Made by a program: the position numbers and the translations under genes. Under the pieces are notes generated by a model. That model was not told the origin of the DNA and did no database searches. It saw only the letters and a list, made by a program, of their open reading frames with translations. From Liberiplasma sp046541015 (GTDB lineage: Bacteria; Bacillota_I; Bacilli_A; Izemoplasmatales; Izemoplasmataceae), in contig JBKHEA010000013.1 of NCBI GenBank assembly GCA_046541015.1, forward strand, positions 1-41,844: a DNA stretch of 41,844 bases. Reading direction: 5' to 3'. How positions within the stretch are numbered: position 1 is the first letter of the stretch; every line of letters starts with the position of its first letter. Of the stretch, positions 1 to 7,171 are shown piece by piece.

Positions 1-44
1 CTGCAACTCCGTGATCACCGGTTCGAATCCGGTCGGGACCTCCA
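1..44 (+). tRNA. tRNA-Cys (GCA), 5' part cut off by the window edge
   Basis: The window opens inside the anticodon loop. The first bases read C-T-GCA-A-C, giving anticodon GCA at 3-5, followed by the 3' anticodon stem, a short variable loop, the T arm (CCGG TTCGAAT CCGG) and the 3' acceptor strand CGGGACC. The discriminator base is T at 41 and CCA is encoded at 42-44. U73 with a GCA anticodon is the classic identity of cysteine tRNA. The D arm and 5' acceptor strand lie outside the window. Confidence 0.93.
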
Positions 45-56
45 AAAAAACATAGC

Positions 57-126
57 AAGTTGCTTTGTGACCTTTTAATGGCTTTGTTATTGCGTTTCAG
101 CCGTTTAAAGGTAAAGCAACTTTTTA
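57..126 (+). terminator. Long three-part hairpin terminator after tRNA-Cys
   Basis: AAGTTGCTTT (57-66) pairs with AAAGCAACTT (113-122), CCTTT (71-75) with AAAGG (107-111), and AATGGCT pairs with AGCCGTT further in. A T run follows. The hairpin is about 66 nt, unusually long for an intrinsic terminator, so a second role is possible. Confidence 0.7.
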
Positions 127-134
127 ATTAGATC

Positions 135-175
135 GAGCAAAATTGATGTTTTTTTATCAGTTTTGCTCATTTTTT
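135..175 (+). terminator. Second intrinsic terminator behind tRNA-Cys
   Basis: GAGCAAAA (135-142) pairs with TTTTGCTC (161-168), extended inward by TGAT/ATCA, and a run of T follows. It stands nine bases after the first hairpin, so the tRNA transcript has two terminators in tandem. Confidence 0.8.
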
Positions 176-210
176 ATACTTAAAAAACATAAAAATCCTC
201 TATTTTTGTG

Positions 211-258
211 GACCGGATTTGAACTTGTGAATTTGCATGAACCCTACCGGATTTGAGT
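211..258 (+). repeat. Two short copies of ACCGGATTTGA resembling an inverted tRNA T arm
   Basis: ACCGGATTTGA occurs at 212-222 and 246-256. The first copy with its flank (ACCGGATTTGAACTTGTG) matches the reverse complement of the tRNA-Cys T arm at 15 of 18 positions. They may be remnants of an inverted tRNA piece or of recombination at the tRNA gene. No other part of a tRNA can be recognised with confidence. Confidence 0.4.
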
Positions 259-300
259 TAAAACAAAACATAAAGTAGTGGCTTCAAATCGCTTTAATAC

Positions 301-1529
301 AATATTACTGGGATATATGAATTTGTATATACTGGGCCAACATCATCCATAATGTCTTCACCAGTTTCACAAAAAGATATAACATATGACAATGCTTGGG
401 GTGATCAAATTACTAAAATTACTTATTAGAATGGCGTAACATTATCACATACAGAAACATATGCTTATGATGAAAGAGACAATTAATATGATTTGATTCT
501 TACTGCTTTAGCTATTCATACACCTATAATGATATGGATATAAGAACAGGCAAAAATAACGGATCATGTAGTGGAACATCAAGTACGACTTACACGCTAG
601 GTGGCGATAGAGTATTGGTAGAAGAACGCAGTGATGGAACAATATTATACTTTACTTACGATTATGATGGCTCGTTATTAAGCATGAATTATAATGGAGA
701 TGAATACTTTTATATTACAAACTTACAAGGTGATATTATAGAACTTGTTGACATTAATGGTGTTTCTGTGGCAAAATACACCTATGATGCATGGGGTAAT
801 ATCACCACACAAACAGGTTCTATTGCGGATATTAACCCTTATAGATATAGAGGGTATAGATGGGATGAAGAAACAGGCTATTATTATCTTAATTCTAGAT
901 ACTATAATCCTCAAATAGGTAGGTTTATTAATCTTGATGCACTTAGCTTTTTAGATACATCAGGACACCTAGGTAGTAATGGGTATACCTACACTTTTAA
1001 CAACCCAATTCGTTATGATGACTCAGCTGGAACTTTTATCAATACGGCAATTGGTGCAGTTGTTGGTGGTATATGGGGTGGTATTTCCGCTGCAGCAAAA
1101 GGTGAAAATGTATGGGCAGGTGTTGGTTACGGTGCGGCAACCGGGGCATTAGCTGGATTCGTTGTTGACTTAGCACTCGCTACAGGTGGTGTTGGTGGAG
1201 TGGCAATAGCAGCTGGATTTGGATTTGGTGTTGGATTCGGAACCGATGTAGGACAACAAATGTTATTTGAGGGGAGAAACTGGGAACAGGTAAATAAGAA
1301 AAGAGCACTTGTTACTGGAGGTATTACAGCCTTAGTTACAACCGCTACATTTGGCCTTGGAAAAGTTTATAATTCTACTCAATCTACAAAATTAACAGGT
1401 GGGTTCTTTAAAAAAATGGTTGGCAGTATAAAAGATGCTAAAGTAGATGCATATATTTTTGGCTATACAACGGGACAGTCCTTAGGTGGTTTTCCAATAT
1501 TACCAGCATTAATTGATGGGAAGGATTAA
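301..1529 (+). pseudogene. RHS-repeat protein, 5' part decayed, C-terminal core and tip open
   Basis: The open part (534-1529, 331 aa) carries YD-repeat sequence, the RHS core signature (YRGYRWDEETGYYYLNSRYY then NPQIGRFINLD, near residues 102-134), then a glycine-rich hydrophobic tip of about 165 residues. RHS proteins are large surface or secreted polymorphic toxins whose variable tip after the core is the effector. RHS-like protein is also readable before the ATG at 534, but in another frame (about 301-486, for example KDITYDNAWGDQITKITY), interrupted by TAG at 427, TAA at 484 and a frameshift before 492. The SYSYTYND stretch just before the ATG shows that this ATG is internal, not a native start. 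The large N-terminal part is absent. The tip (GAVVGGIWGG, GAATGALAG) is membrane-like and matches no toxin I recognise. Probably a relic, or a silent tip cassette. Confidence 0.75.
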
Positions 1530-1535
1530 ATAATA

Positions 1536-2006
1536 ATGAAAAAAACAATTCTTGGAAGTATGTTTCTATACTTAGGTGGTTTTATCGGTATTTTAATAGC
1601 TATTTCCACATTGGTTCTATTGACAATTTTATATATTGCAGACCCAACTGAATCTATTCTAATACCAGTAATAATAATTTACACTTTTCTTACACCATAC
1701 TTAGTATATCTTTCGTCAAAACAGTTTATCCAATGGATACGTATAGATGGTGAATATATTATGTCAAAAAATATCTTTGGTACAATAAAGAAAGTACATA
1801 TTGATGATATAAAAGAGGTTAAATTAATGAAAATAGATGTCTCAACGTCAGGATCTAAACTGAAATGGATTGTAATTTTCACAGAAGTTGATGAGAAAAT
1901 GACGAAAGGCCTTAATGAAAAAAATTCTCCCATTTATGTTAAGTACACTAAGAAACATTTGAAGATTATTGAGAAATTTTTAGGAAAACCAGTTGATAGA
2001 AATTAA
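1536..2006 (+). CDS. Small membrane protein, possible immunity partner of the RHS tip
   Basis: 156 aa, starting six bases after the RHS stop and clearly in the same transcript. Residues 8-32 and 40-61 form two membrane segments. The rest is a soluble, beta-rich cytoplasmic tail (IDGEYIMSKNIFGTIKKVHI and onward) with the look of the PH-like domains found in small two-TM bacterial proteins. Position directly behind an RHS C-terminal tip is the usual place of the cognate immunity gene, and a membrane protein would suit a hydrophobic, membrane-directed tip. This role is inferred from position alone; no immunity family is recognised. Confidence 0.5.
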   Translation: MKKTILGSMFLYLGGFIGILIAISTLVLLTILYIADPTESILIPVIIIYTFLTPYLVYLSSKQFIQWIRIDGEYIMSKNIFGTIKKVHIDDIKEVKLMKIDVSTSGSKLKWIVIFTEVDEKMTKGLNEKNSPIYVKYTKKHLKIIEKFLGKPVDRN

Positions 2007-2018
2007 ATAATATTAAGA

Positions 2019-2056
2019 GGTAAACTGTAGACGAGTCTATAGTTTACCCCTTTTTT
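2019..2056 (+). terminator. Intrinsic terminator of the RHS/immunity transcript
   Basis: GGTAAACT (2019-2026) pairs with AGTTTACC (2041-2048), with TAGAC/TCTA pairing further in, followed by CCTTTTTT. Confidence 0.85.
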
Positions 2057-2382
2057 CAAGAAGTTCTAAAGAACAAGCATCTATTTAGACTGCATTGAGA
2101 TGGCCGTCTTTGTAAAATTAATGCTACAGTTATGAGTTTATAGAAAATTATAGTTGGCCAATCCATGAATAAATAACTAGTCAACTAAATTAATAAAACA
2201 TATTGTATGAGAAAAAAATTTAGTATTAAATTATTTTTGTATATCTTATTTTATGATAATATTTAATATTATTTCTCTTGATATAAAAGCAACACACAAC
2301 ATTATAGGGTAAAACTCCGTACATTATTCATTGAAATCGGGTAAAACTCCGTAATAAAGACACATATTAAATCAACGCACAT
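2057..2382. other. AT-rich gene-free stretch
   Basis: No convincing gene on either strand. The longest start-to-stop reading is a 19-codon frame at 2207 without a ribosome binding site. The only structure I see is a 15-bp direct repeat, listed separately. Confidence 0.6.
2307..2353 (+). repeat. 15-bp direct repeat GGGTAAAACTCCGTA, two copies
   Basis: Perfect copies at 2307-2321 and 2339-2353, 32 bp start to start (about three helical turns), in an AT-rich spacer beyond the 3' end of the regulator gene. The helical spacing would suit a protein-binding site, but no promoter is evident beside it. Confidence 0.6.
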
Positions 2383-2417
2383 AAAAGCAGAATAATTTTG
2401 TCGATTATTCTGCTTTT
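2383..2417. terminator. Bidirectional terminator at the end of the RRNPP-type regulator
   Basis: AAAAGCAGAATAAT (2383-2396) and ATTATTCTGCTTTT (2404-2417) form a perfect 14-bp stem with a 7-nt loop. The regulator's stop codon (2405-2407 on the minus strand) lies in the stem. The plus-strand reading has a long T run. Confidence 0.85.
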
Positions 2418-3346
2418 TTTGATAGTATTTTTTCTTTAGATTCAACAATCATTCTAAATGGATCCTTGTGAAAATCTTTCTCCAGTAACTTGAAGAATTG
2501 TTGAGCTTCTAATGGGTTGTTTCTAGCGATTGCGTTAGAGTAGCATAAGGCAGCATAGTGTTCAGCTAGTGTCCCATTATTTAATTGTTTGTGTGCCATT
2601 GATAGTGAATAGTACAATCTAGTAAGAGATTTTCCATAGTCATTGGCTAAACAGAAATCAACTCCCTCAGTAGCAAGGGATATCCACTCTTCAATTCTTC
2701 CCAATCTTCCGAGTATAATTGATACATTTGAGTAAATTGAAGGAAGTATGCTTTCTGTATCTGATGTTAAATACATGATGTTTCTATCCTTAAGGATTCT
2801 AAGTAATAAATTAATAGAACCTGTTTTGCCAGTTTTGTATTCCAACTGAGCAATTAAATGCAATGAAATGATATCAACGAAATCAAATACATTCTTATTA
2901 GCGCATGCTGGATACTCACAGATTTTTGAGAATCTTGAAACTGCAGTAGTTTCAAGAATGTCTTTTTTATCAAGTAAATATTTGGTTTGAATAAATGCTA
3001 GAAATCTCTGATTATGTATACTTAACCCTTCTTGTTTTGATAGCAAGTCCAATTTGGAAGTAAAGTCAGTATAGTTTTTATGTTCTAATTTTATGTAGAG
3101 ATTCTTGATTATATTAAAATCATATCGGTCTTTATCATAAAGGCTATAGTAGAAATCTCTAGCACTAATACCTAATTTATTAACAAATTCCATAAGTCTT
3201 TTTTCAGAGATGTTAGTGTCACCTGATAAATATTTACGATATTGTCTATCTCCACATATCCCATCACATAGTTCTTCAACCGTCATATTTTTTTGAATTC
3301 TTATGTTATCTAAGTGAATAATGGCTTTTTTTATGTCCGAAATCAG
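2405..3346 (-). CDS. RRNPP/PlcR-Rgg-like regulator, HTH plus TPR-like repeats; start codon non-canonical or uncertain
   Basis: A transcription factor with an N-terminal XRE-like HTH and a long helical domain that reads as TPR-like repeats, the layout of the peptide-sensing PlcR/NprR/Rgg family. The first ATG is at 3286 (293 aa), but it cuts the HTH: the frame is open further upstream and reads ISDIKKAIIHLDNIRIQKN directly before MTVEELCDGIC and RQYRKYLSG, which together make one complete HTH. No ATG, GTG or TTG exists there. The candidates are CTG at 3346 or ATT at 3343, 9-12 nt after an AAGGAG motif. An ATG at 3351 sits in another frame and runs only 15 codons, so a real or sequencing frameshift is also possible. 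The gene is divergent from a secreted small peptide (3435), the expected place of a cognate pheromone. Start at 3346 is my inference. Confidence 0.72.
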   Translation of the reverse strand: MISDIKKAIIHLDNIRIQKNMTVEELCDGICGDRQYRKYLSGDTNISEKRLMEFVNKLGISARDFYYSLYDKDRYDFNIIKNLYIKLEHKNYTDFTSKLDLLSKQEGLSIHNQRFLAFIQTKYLLDKKDILETTAVSRFSKICEYPACANKNVFDFVDIISLHLIAQLEYKTGKTGSINLLLRILKDRNIMYLTSDTESILPSIYSNVSIILGRLGRIEEWISLATEGVDFCLANDYGKSLTRLYYSLSMAHKQLNNGTLAEHYAALCYSNAIARNNPLEAQQFFKLLEKDFHKDPFRMIVESKEKILSKKAE

Positions 3347-3371
3347 AAAACATCTCTCCTTTTTACAAAAC

Positions 3372-3413
3372 GGCCACCATAGGGCCTGTTACAATCTTTG
3401 AGAATAGTATAAC
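3372..3413 (+). promoter_or_regulatory. Candidate promoter and operator of the peptide/exoprotein operon
   Basis: In the 88-bp divergent space a -10-like TATAAC lies at 3408-3413 without a good -35, as expected for an activator-dependent promoter. Upstream of it, GGCC at 3372 and GGCC at 3383 sit in an imperfect dyad (ACGGCC, 7 nt, GGCCTGT), rare GC-rich sequence in this spacer and a candidate binding site for the divergent regulator. Confidence 0.35.
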
Positions 3414-3434
3414 ATATTCGCAAGGAGGATGAAA

Positions 3435-3572
3435 ATGAAAAAACTAATCGCTATACTAGCGATCTTCATGGGACTTTTATTTGCATTTGCAAATATTGGA
3501 TCAACTTCAGTTTCAGCAAGTATCGAAGATGTTGATTTTGAAAGTCCTACACTACCAGTTACTACACAATAG
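3435..3572 (+). CDS. 45-aa secreted peptide precursor, candidate pheromone of the divergent regulator
   Basis: A short gene with an excellent ribosome binding site (AAGGAGG at 3422-3428) and ATG at 3435; an in-frame ATG at 3429 is too close to the site. The peptide begins MKKLIAILAIFMGLLFAFAN, a classic signal peptide, with a likely signal peptidase I site after SVSA (residue 28). That leaves a 17-residue acidic tail ending PTLPVTTQ. This is the architecture of PapR, NprX and related pro-peptides: signal peptide, short linker, and C-terminal residues that are released and re-imported to bind an RRNPP regulator. It diverges from such a regulator and leads a run of genes for secreted and membrane proteins. 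The pheromone role and mature end are inferred; no known pheromone sequence is recognised. Confidence 0.7.
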   Translation: MKKLIAILAIFMGLLFAFANIGSTSVSASIEDVDFESPTLPVTTQ

Positions 3573-3588
3573 TTTGAAGATGGCTTGC

Positions 3589-3619
3589 CGAAAATGGTAG
3601 ATTGATATCTACATTTTCG
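3589..3619 (+). other. Stable hairpin between the peptide gene and the next gene
   Basis: CGAAAAT-G-GTAGAT (3589-3602) pairs with ATCTAC-ATTTTCG (3607-3619) with one bulged G and a 4-nt loop. No T run follows, so it is not a standard terminator. It could be a processing or stability element that makes the peptide message more abundant than the downstream genes. Confidence 0.6.
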
Positions 3620-3655
3620 CATATGTGATTCGTGAGAGAGGAGGTGTAAAAAAAT

Positions 3656-3931
3656 ATGAGTACCGAACAAATGATAAGGATTGAAATGGAAGGGCTATGT
3701 GAAACAATCATACAATATAGCAATGATAATTACATAATTAGTTATGCAAAACAATTAAGAAATACTTCATATCAAGAAGATAAGGAGATTTTCTTGATTC
3801 TTATTGAGCGTCTTTATCAATGGTATGAGAAAGAAATAAAGCGGATTAAGGAAAGTGAATATACATTAGGGAAAGAAGCACATATAAGAAGTTTTGAATT
3901 ATTACAAGATCTAAAAAATAAAATACATTAG
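3656..3931 (+). CDS. Small soluble helical protein of unknown function
   Basis: 91 aa, charged and predicted almost wholly helical (QWYEKEIKRIKESEYTLGKE), with no signal peptide or membrane segment. The ribosome binding site GAGGAGGTG lies about 10 nt before the ATG. The following gene begins nine bases after the stop, so the two are co-transcribed, probably together with the peptide gene upstream. No family is recognised. The size and helical make-up could suit a small adaptor or regulatory protein, but nothing in the sequence decides this. Confidence 0.7.
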   Translation: MSTEQMIRIEMEGLCETIIQYSNDNYIISYAKQLRNTSYQEDKEIFLILIERLYQWYEKEIKRIKESEYTLGKEAHIRSFELLQDLKNKIH

Positions 3932-3940
3932 GAGAAAAAA

Positions 3941-5869
3941 ATGAAAAAATTATTAATACTTGGTTTAATGTTGGCTTCGATTTTTATAGGAGCTCAAAAT
4001 GTATCTGCGAGTACAGCTGACGAGCTCGATACTAGCGATGAAATATCGGAATTTGATATCGAACTTCAGAAGATGAGAGAAGTTTTCTTAGCTCATTATT
4101 ATATAGATTGTAATTCTAAAGAAAGTCGTCAACAATTCAAAGATAATAATGATTTGAAAGAAATCTACGATGAAATGTGTAAAGTAGAAGTTGATGATAA
4201 AATCGTAAGCACAGCGGATGAGGATTTATATATTAATGAAAACATTGAACTAGTAAAATCATTCATTGAATATGATTTAGAAAACGATCAATTCTATTTA
4301 GAACTTATTTCTAAACTTAATCAAGGCATACTATCAAATGATGAGGTCGAATTGCTTGAATTATCAAGATTCTATTTTGAGAATGACTTTGAAATTAGTC
4401 CGGTAATTGTCGAAGAGATTGTTGAAATAGTATATTCTGAAACAAATAGTATAATGCTGTTAGCGGTAAGTTATGGTAATTGGTATGAATATGACAGGGA
4501 CTATAATTACGCAATGCAATGGGTAAGTTCATCATTATATAATGTTGACAAAGTATTTGAGAGAAGGGTAGTCTATGATTATACTGATTGGACTTATGTT
4601 GGTGTGACAACATGCAAAACAATTAAACCAGCTGATACAGAATTTACAATGTATGTTAGGTATGAAAGCTGTGGTTTCCTAAATCTTGGATCAACATGGA
4701 AAGTGTACACTAGAGAAACTGATAATTATTTTGAATATCACACATCCTATGAAGTTACAAGTAAGATAGATGATCTACCTGATATTGATGACGAGGGTCG
4801 TGAGAAATTCCATCTAACCAAGAAATTATATTATGATTATTTACTCGTTCCATATAAGTCAGATCTAGAAGGTGCGGAAGTTGATATATATTTGAACTAC
4901 GCAAGATATCATAGCGAACAAGATAATTTTCTTACAAGTAAATCATTGGGTGCATATTTCGGAGATAGTGAACAGACCTTAAAGGTACGTGGAAAAATCA
5001 CTGGGAATTATGTAGGTAGCAGATATTTGTATAAATATACTTATTTTGAGTTTAGAGATGGGCGAGTGGAAGATTGCTCAAACAGTGCATGTTTTAGTAG
5101 TTCCTATTACAATGATCTAAATGATGAATTTTTGGATATTTTTTCATTTACAACTGCTGAGGAAGTATTACATACTCTTATAACCAATTTCCTTTTTTAT
5201 AAATCTGATTTAGGGAGCCTATACGTAAGTACTAATGACTATCCATATGTTTACTATGGTTATTATGTCGAGTACAGTAGCCTATGGATAAACTATTTGT
5301 CAGAGTTAAATGACTATGCTGCATTAGTAACTATGGATCGTAATCTAAAAATATATGAACATTACTTCAGAAATAAAATACAAGAAGACCAATTCCCAGA
5401 TGACTTAGATGATTTCGTATCTTTAAATAATACCATTATACCTTCACAGAGATGGTATGTATATGATGTTGAGGATGCAATTTACCATATGAATGATTTT
5501 GATCGAAGTCAAGGAGGAATAATTTCTGAAAGTGAGAAAGGAGCATATAATATTAAACTTGGTTCCTATAATGATTATTTTGAATTAGTATATAGTACAT
5601 ATTATGGGACTGCATTGACAGAAGAAGTTGATTGGGTTAATATGGGGACATACAATTTTGATGGTGATAATGCACTAATGCACTTTACTTTAGATATGAC
5701 GCCATATAAGTATTTTGGTAATTGTGGCCATGATGAAGCTGATGGGTTCTTTAGTTTAGTTGTTGATGGATGGAACACTGTTTTTCAAAATCATCCAAAC
5801 TACATCGCATATCTAAATAATCAAAATGCTATAGATAAATATAATTATTATAAGGATTTAATAGAATAG
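3941..5869 (+). CDS. Large secreted protein of unknown family
   Basis: 642 aa. The N-terminus (MKKLLILGLMLASIFIG) is a signal peptide with a probable cleavage after NVSA (residue 23), the same VSAS ending as the 45-aa peptide. The mature protein is acidic, very rich in Tyr, Asp and Glu, with seven Cys (for example near CSNSAC and GNCGH) and no hydrophobic anchor, cell-wall sorting signal or repeats that I can see. Aromatic and acidic surface strands suggest a beta-rich exported protein. No enzyme motif is recognised. It has GGAG before the ATG, lies nine bases after the small helical gene, and is followed ten bases later by a membrane protein. As the largest product of the operon led by the candidate pheromone, it may be the output of that system; this is inference. 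Confidence 0.75.
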   Translation: MKKLLILGLMLASIFIGAQNVSASTADELDTSDEISEFDIELQKMREVFLAHYYIDCNSKESRQQFKDNNDLKEIYDEMCKVEVDDKIVSTADEDLYINENIELVKSFIEYDLENDQFYLELISKLNQGILSNDEVELLELSRFYFENDFEISPVIVEEIVEIVYSETNSIMLLAVSYGNWYEYDRDYNYAMQWVSSSLYNVDKVFERRVVYDYTDWTYVGVTTCKTIKPADTEFTMYVRYESCGFLNLGSTWKVYTRETDNYFEYHTSYEVTSKIDDLPDIDDEGREKFHLTKKLYYDYLLVPYKSDLEGAEVDIYLNYARYHSEQDNFLTSKSLGAYFGDSEQTLKVRGKITGNYVGSRYLYKYTYFEFRDGRVEDCSNSACFSSSYYNDLNDEFLDIFSFTTAEEVLHTLITNFLFYKSDLGSLYVSTNDYPYVYYGYYVEYSSLWINYLSELNDYAALVTMDRNLKIYEHYFRNKIQEDQFPDDLDDFVSLNNTIIPSQRWYVYDVEDAIYHMNDFDRSQGGIISESEKGAYNIKLGSYNDYFELVYSTYYGTALTEEVDWVNMGTYNFDGDNALMHFTLDMTPYKYFGNCGHDEADGFFSLVVDGWNTVFQNHPNYIAYLNNQNAIDKYNYYKDLIE

Positions 5870-5879
5870 GAGTGATTTT

Positions 5880-6242
5880 ATGAGTAAGATTAACCATTTT
5901 GTTTCAAAATTTAGAAGTTATATTGTTGTGTTTTTTATATATAATTATTTTTGGTATATATTGCCAACACAAACAGTAATTGTCAATACCGAAGGTTGGT
6001 TTGAGAAGGCATTTGTAGCAATAACTGCAGTTCCTGGTATGGTGTTTATGCTTTATCACTATTTCTTTAGATTTTATTTTGCAGTATTTTTTGGAGTCTA
6101 TCTCATTGGAGTTTCTATTCTTAGGAAGGAAAAACGAACTCAGCATATTATATGCCTAGTTTTCATAATAATTTATTTGATTTTGTATTTCTTTGCTATT
6201 CGAATTGATTTTTCAGAGTTTCCTTTTCCTAGGATTACATAA
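5880..6242 (+). CDS. Small integral membrane protein in the exoprotein operon
   Basis: 120 aa, mostly hydrophobic, with about three membrane segments (roughly residues 14-30, 45-80 and 90-108) and the charged turn LRKEKRTQH between the last two. It starts ten bases after the secreted 642-aa protein, with AGGAGTG before the ATG. No family is recognised. Tight coupling to an exported protein suggests a role at the membrane alongside it, such as export, anchoring or self-protection, but no motif supports any one of these. Confidence 0.65.
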   Translation: MSKINHFVSKFRSYIVVFFIYNYFWYILPTQTVIVNTEGWFEKAFVAITAVPGMVFMLYHYFFRFYFAVFFGVYLIGVSILRKEKRTQHIICLVFIIIYLILYFFAIRIDFSEFPFPRIT

Positions 6243-6303
6243 GTAGCTTAATATTCACCAACAAGAACAGTTTTTGCACTGAATTAAGAAAAAGAGATTG
6301 TGC

Positions 6304-6489
6304 ATGAATAAATCTAACATTTGGATGATTCTAAAAGTTTTAATATACTTATTGCTAATAATAACCGCATCAGTACAACATGTTACTGAAGGAGAAGTTT
6401 GGGAGTTAGGTCAATACTTGTTCAATAATACGATACTAATAGCTGGAATTATTGGTGTTTTTTTGGAGATTTATCGTAAACGTGTTTAA
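6304..6489 (+). CDS. Very small membrane protein
   Basis: 61 aa from the ATG at 6304; a TTG at 6298 is in frame but less likely. Two membrane segments (about residues 6-22 and 39-56) with a short acidic loop (EGEVWELG) between them, ending in KRV. The ribosome binding site is weak (AAAGAGA). It lies 61 bp after the preceding membrane protein in the same direction and may be the last gene of the operon. No family is recognised. Confidence 0.5.
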   Translation: MNKSNIWMILKVLIYLLLIITASVQHVTEGEVWELGQYLFNNTILIAGIIGVFLEIYRKRV

Positions 6490-6806
6490 TTTTTCTTGAC
6501 GACTTCTATAATATCTGTGACTTCTGGTATAAGACTTGATATTAAGTTATTTATGATTATACTAGATTAAATCACAATACACTTTTGAGAGCCTAATAGG
6601 GCTATATCGTGCTTTACGCTAATGGACAAAATTTGACAATTGTGATAGAGTGTATTTATCTTGGAGTACTGGCTAAAAGTAAGCCTAGAAGTAATAGGAG
6701 TTTAAATAATCGAATTCCTTTTTCTTTTGCAGAAAGATTTGTAGTATTCAACTGGTAAGTCATTACAGTTTTGACGATAATTACCTAACAGTTGGAGTGA
6801 TTTAGA
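6490..6806. other. Intergenic stretch with possible short transcript
   Basis: No gene is apparent. TTGACA at about 6635 resembles a -35 box, though no good -10 follows. A weak hairpin (AGGAGTT at 6698-6704 with AATTCCT) followed by TTTTTCTTTT at about 6720-6732 could end a short RNA. ATCACAAT near 6571 and ATTGTGAT near 6640 form a loose inverted pair. It may be the decayed edge of an inserted element. Confidence 0.35.
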
Positions 6807-6965
6807 ATGAAAGGATATACGCTTGATTACTATGAAAAGTGGGAACGTGTCGGTATACTTGACAAAAGGTTAAATGAGATAAAAGAATTAGTTTCAAAAG
6901 CAGTACCACAAGTTGAGATTGCTAAGATTCTAGGTATGTCAAAAAAGACAATATATAAATTATAG
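6807..6965 (+). CDS. 52-aa stand-alone HTH protein, resolvase/transposase-like remnant
   Basis: The ATG at 6807 follows GGAGTG at a suitable distance. The C-terminal half reads KAVPQVEIAKILGMSKKTIY, the helix-turn-helix found at the end of resolvases and in small transposase DNA-binding modules. The N-terminal half (YYEKWERVGILDKRLNEIK) is charged and helical. A terminator follows directly. An in-frame stop nine bases upstream rules out a longer 5' reading. Either a very small regulator or the HTH relic of a mobile element. Confidence 0.5.
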   Translation: MKGYTLDYYEKWERVGILDKRLNEIKELVSKAVPQVEIAKILGMSKKTIYKL

Positions 6966-6992
6966 AGATGCTTTTTAAAGGCATCTTTTTTC
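6966..6992 (+). terminator. Intrinsic terminator after the small HTH gene
   Basis: AGATGC (6966-6971) pairs with GCATCT (6981-6986), followed by a T run. It directly abuts the stop codon of the 52-aa gene. Confidence 0.75.
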
Positions 6993-7171
6993 TTATTATT
7001 AACAGCATAATCAAATATCAAATCAAATACAATTTTGAAAATAACACAACAAGGATAAAATAGTGAAAAAACTATCCTCGTTACTTTGACGTGACTAATC
7101 AATTGTGTAGACTGTGATATAAATTAAGCACTAGTTAGCTGTAATATCACATACCCAAAATATATAAAGAA

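Noticed and set aside
2207..2266. 19-codon frame MRKKFSIKLFLYILFY... as a possible small peptide
   Set aside because: No ribosome binding site, no terminator, in an AT-rich spacer where such frames are expected by chance.
3389..3670. 93-aa minus-strand reading frame over the peptide gene
   Set aside because: It is the shadow of the 45-aa signal-peptide gene and the hairpin after it, has no ribosome binding site, and would run through the regulator's promoter space.
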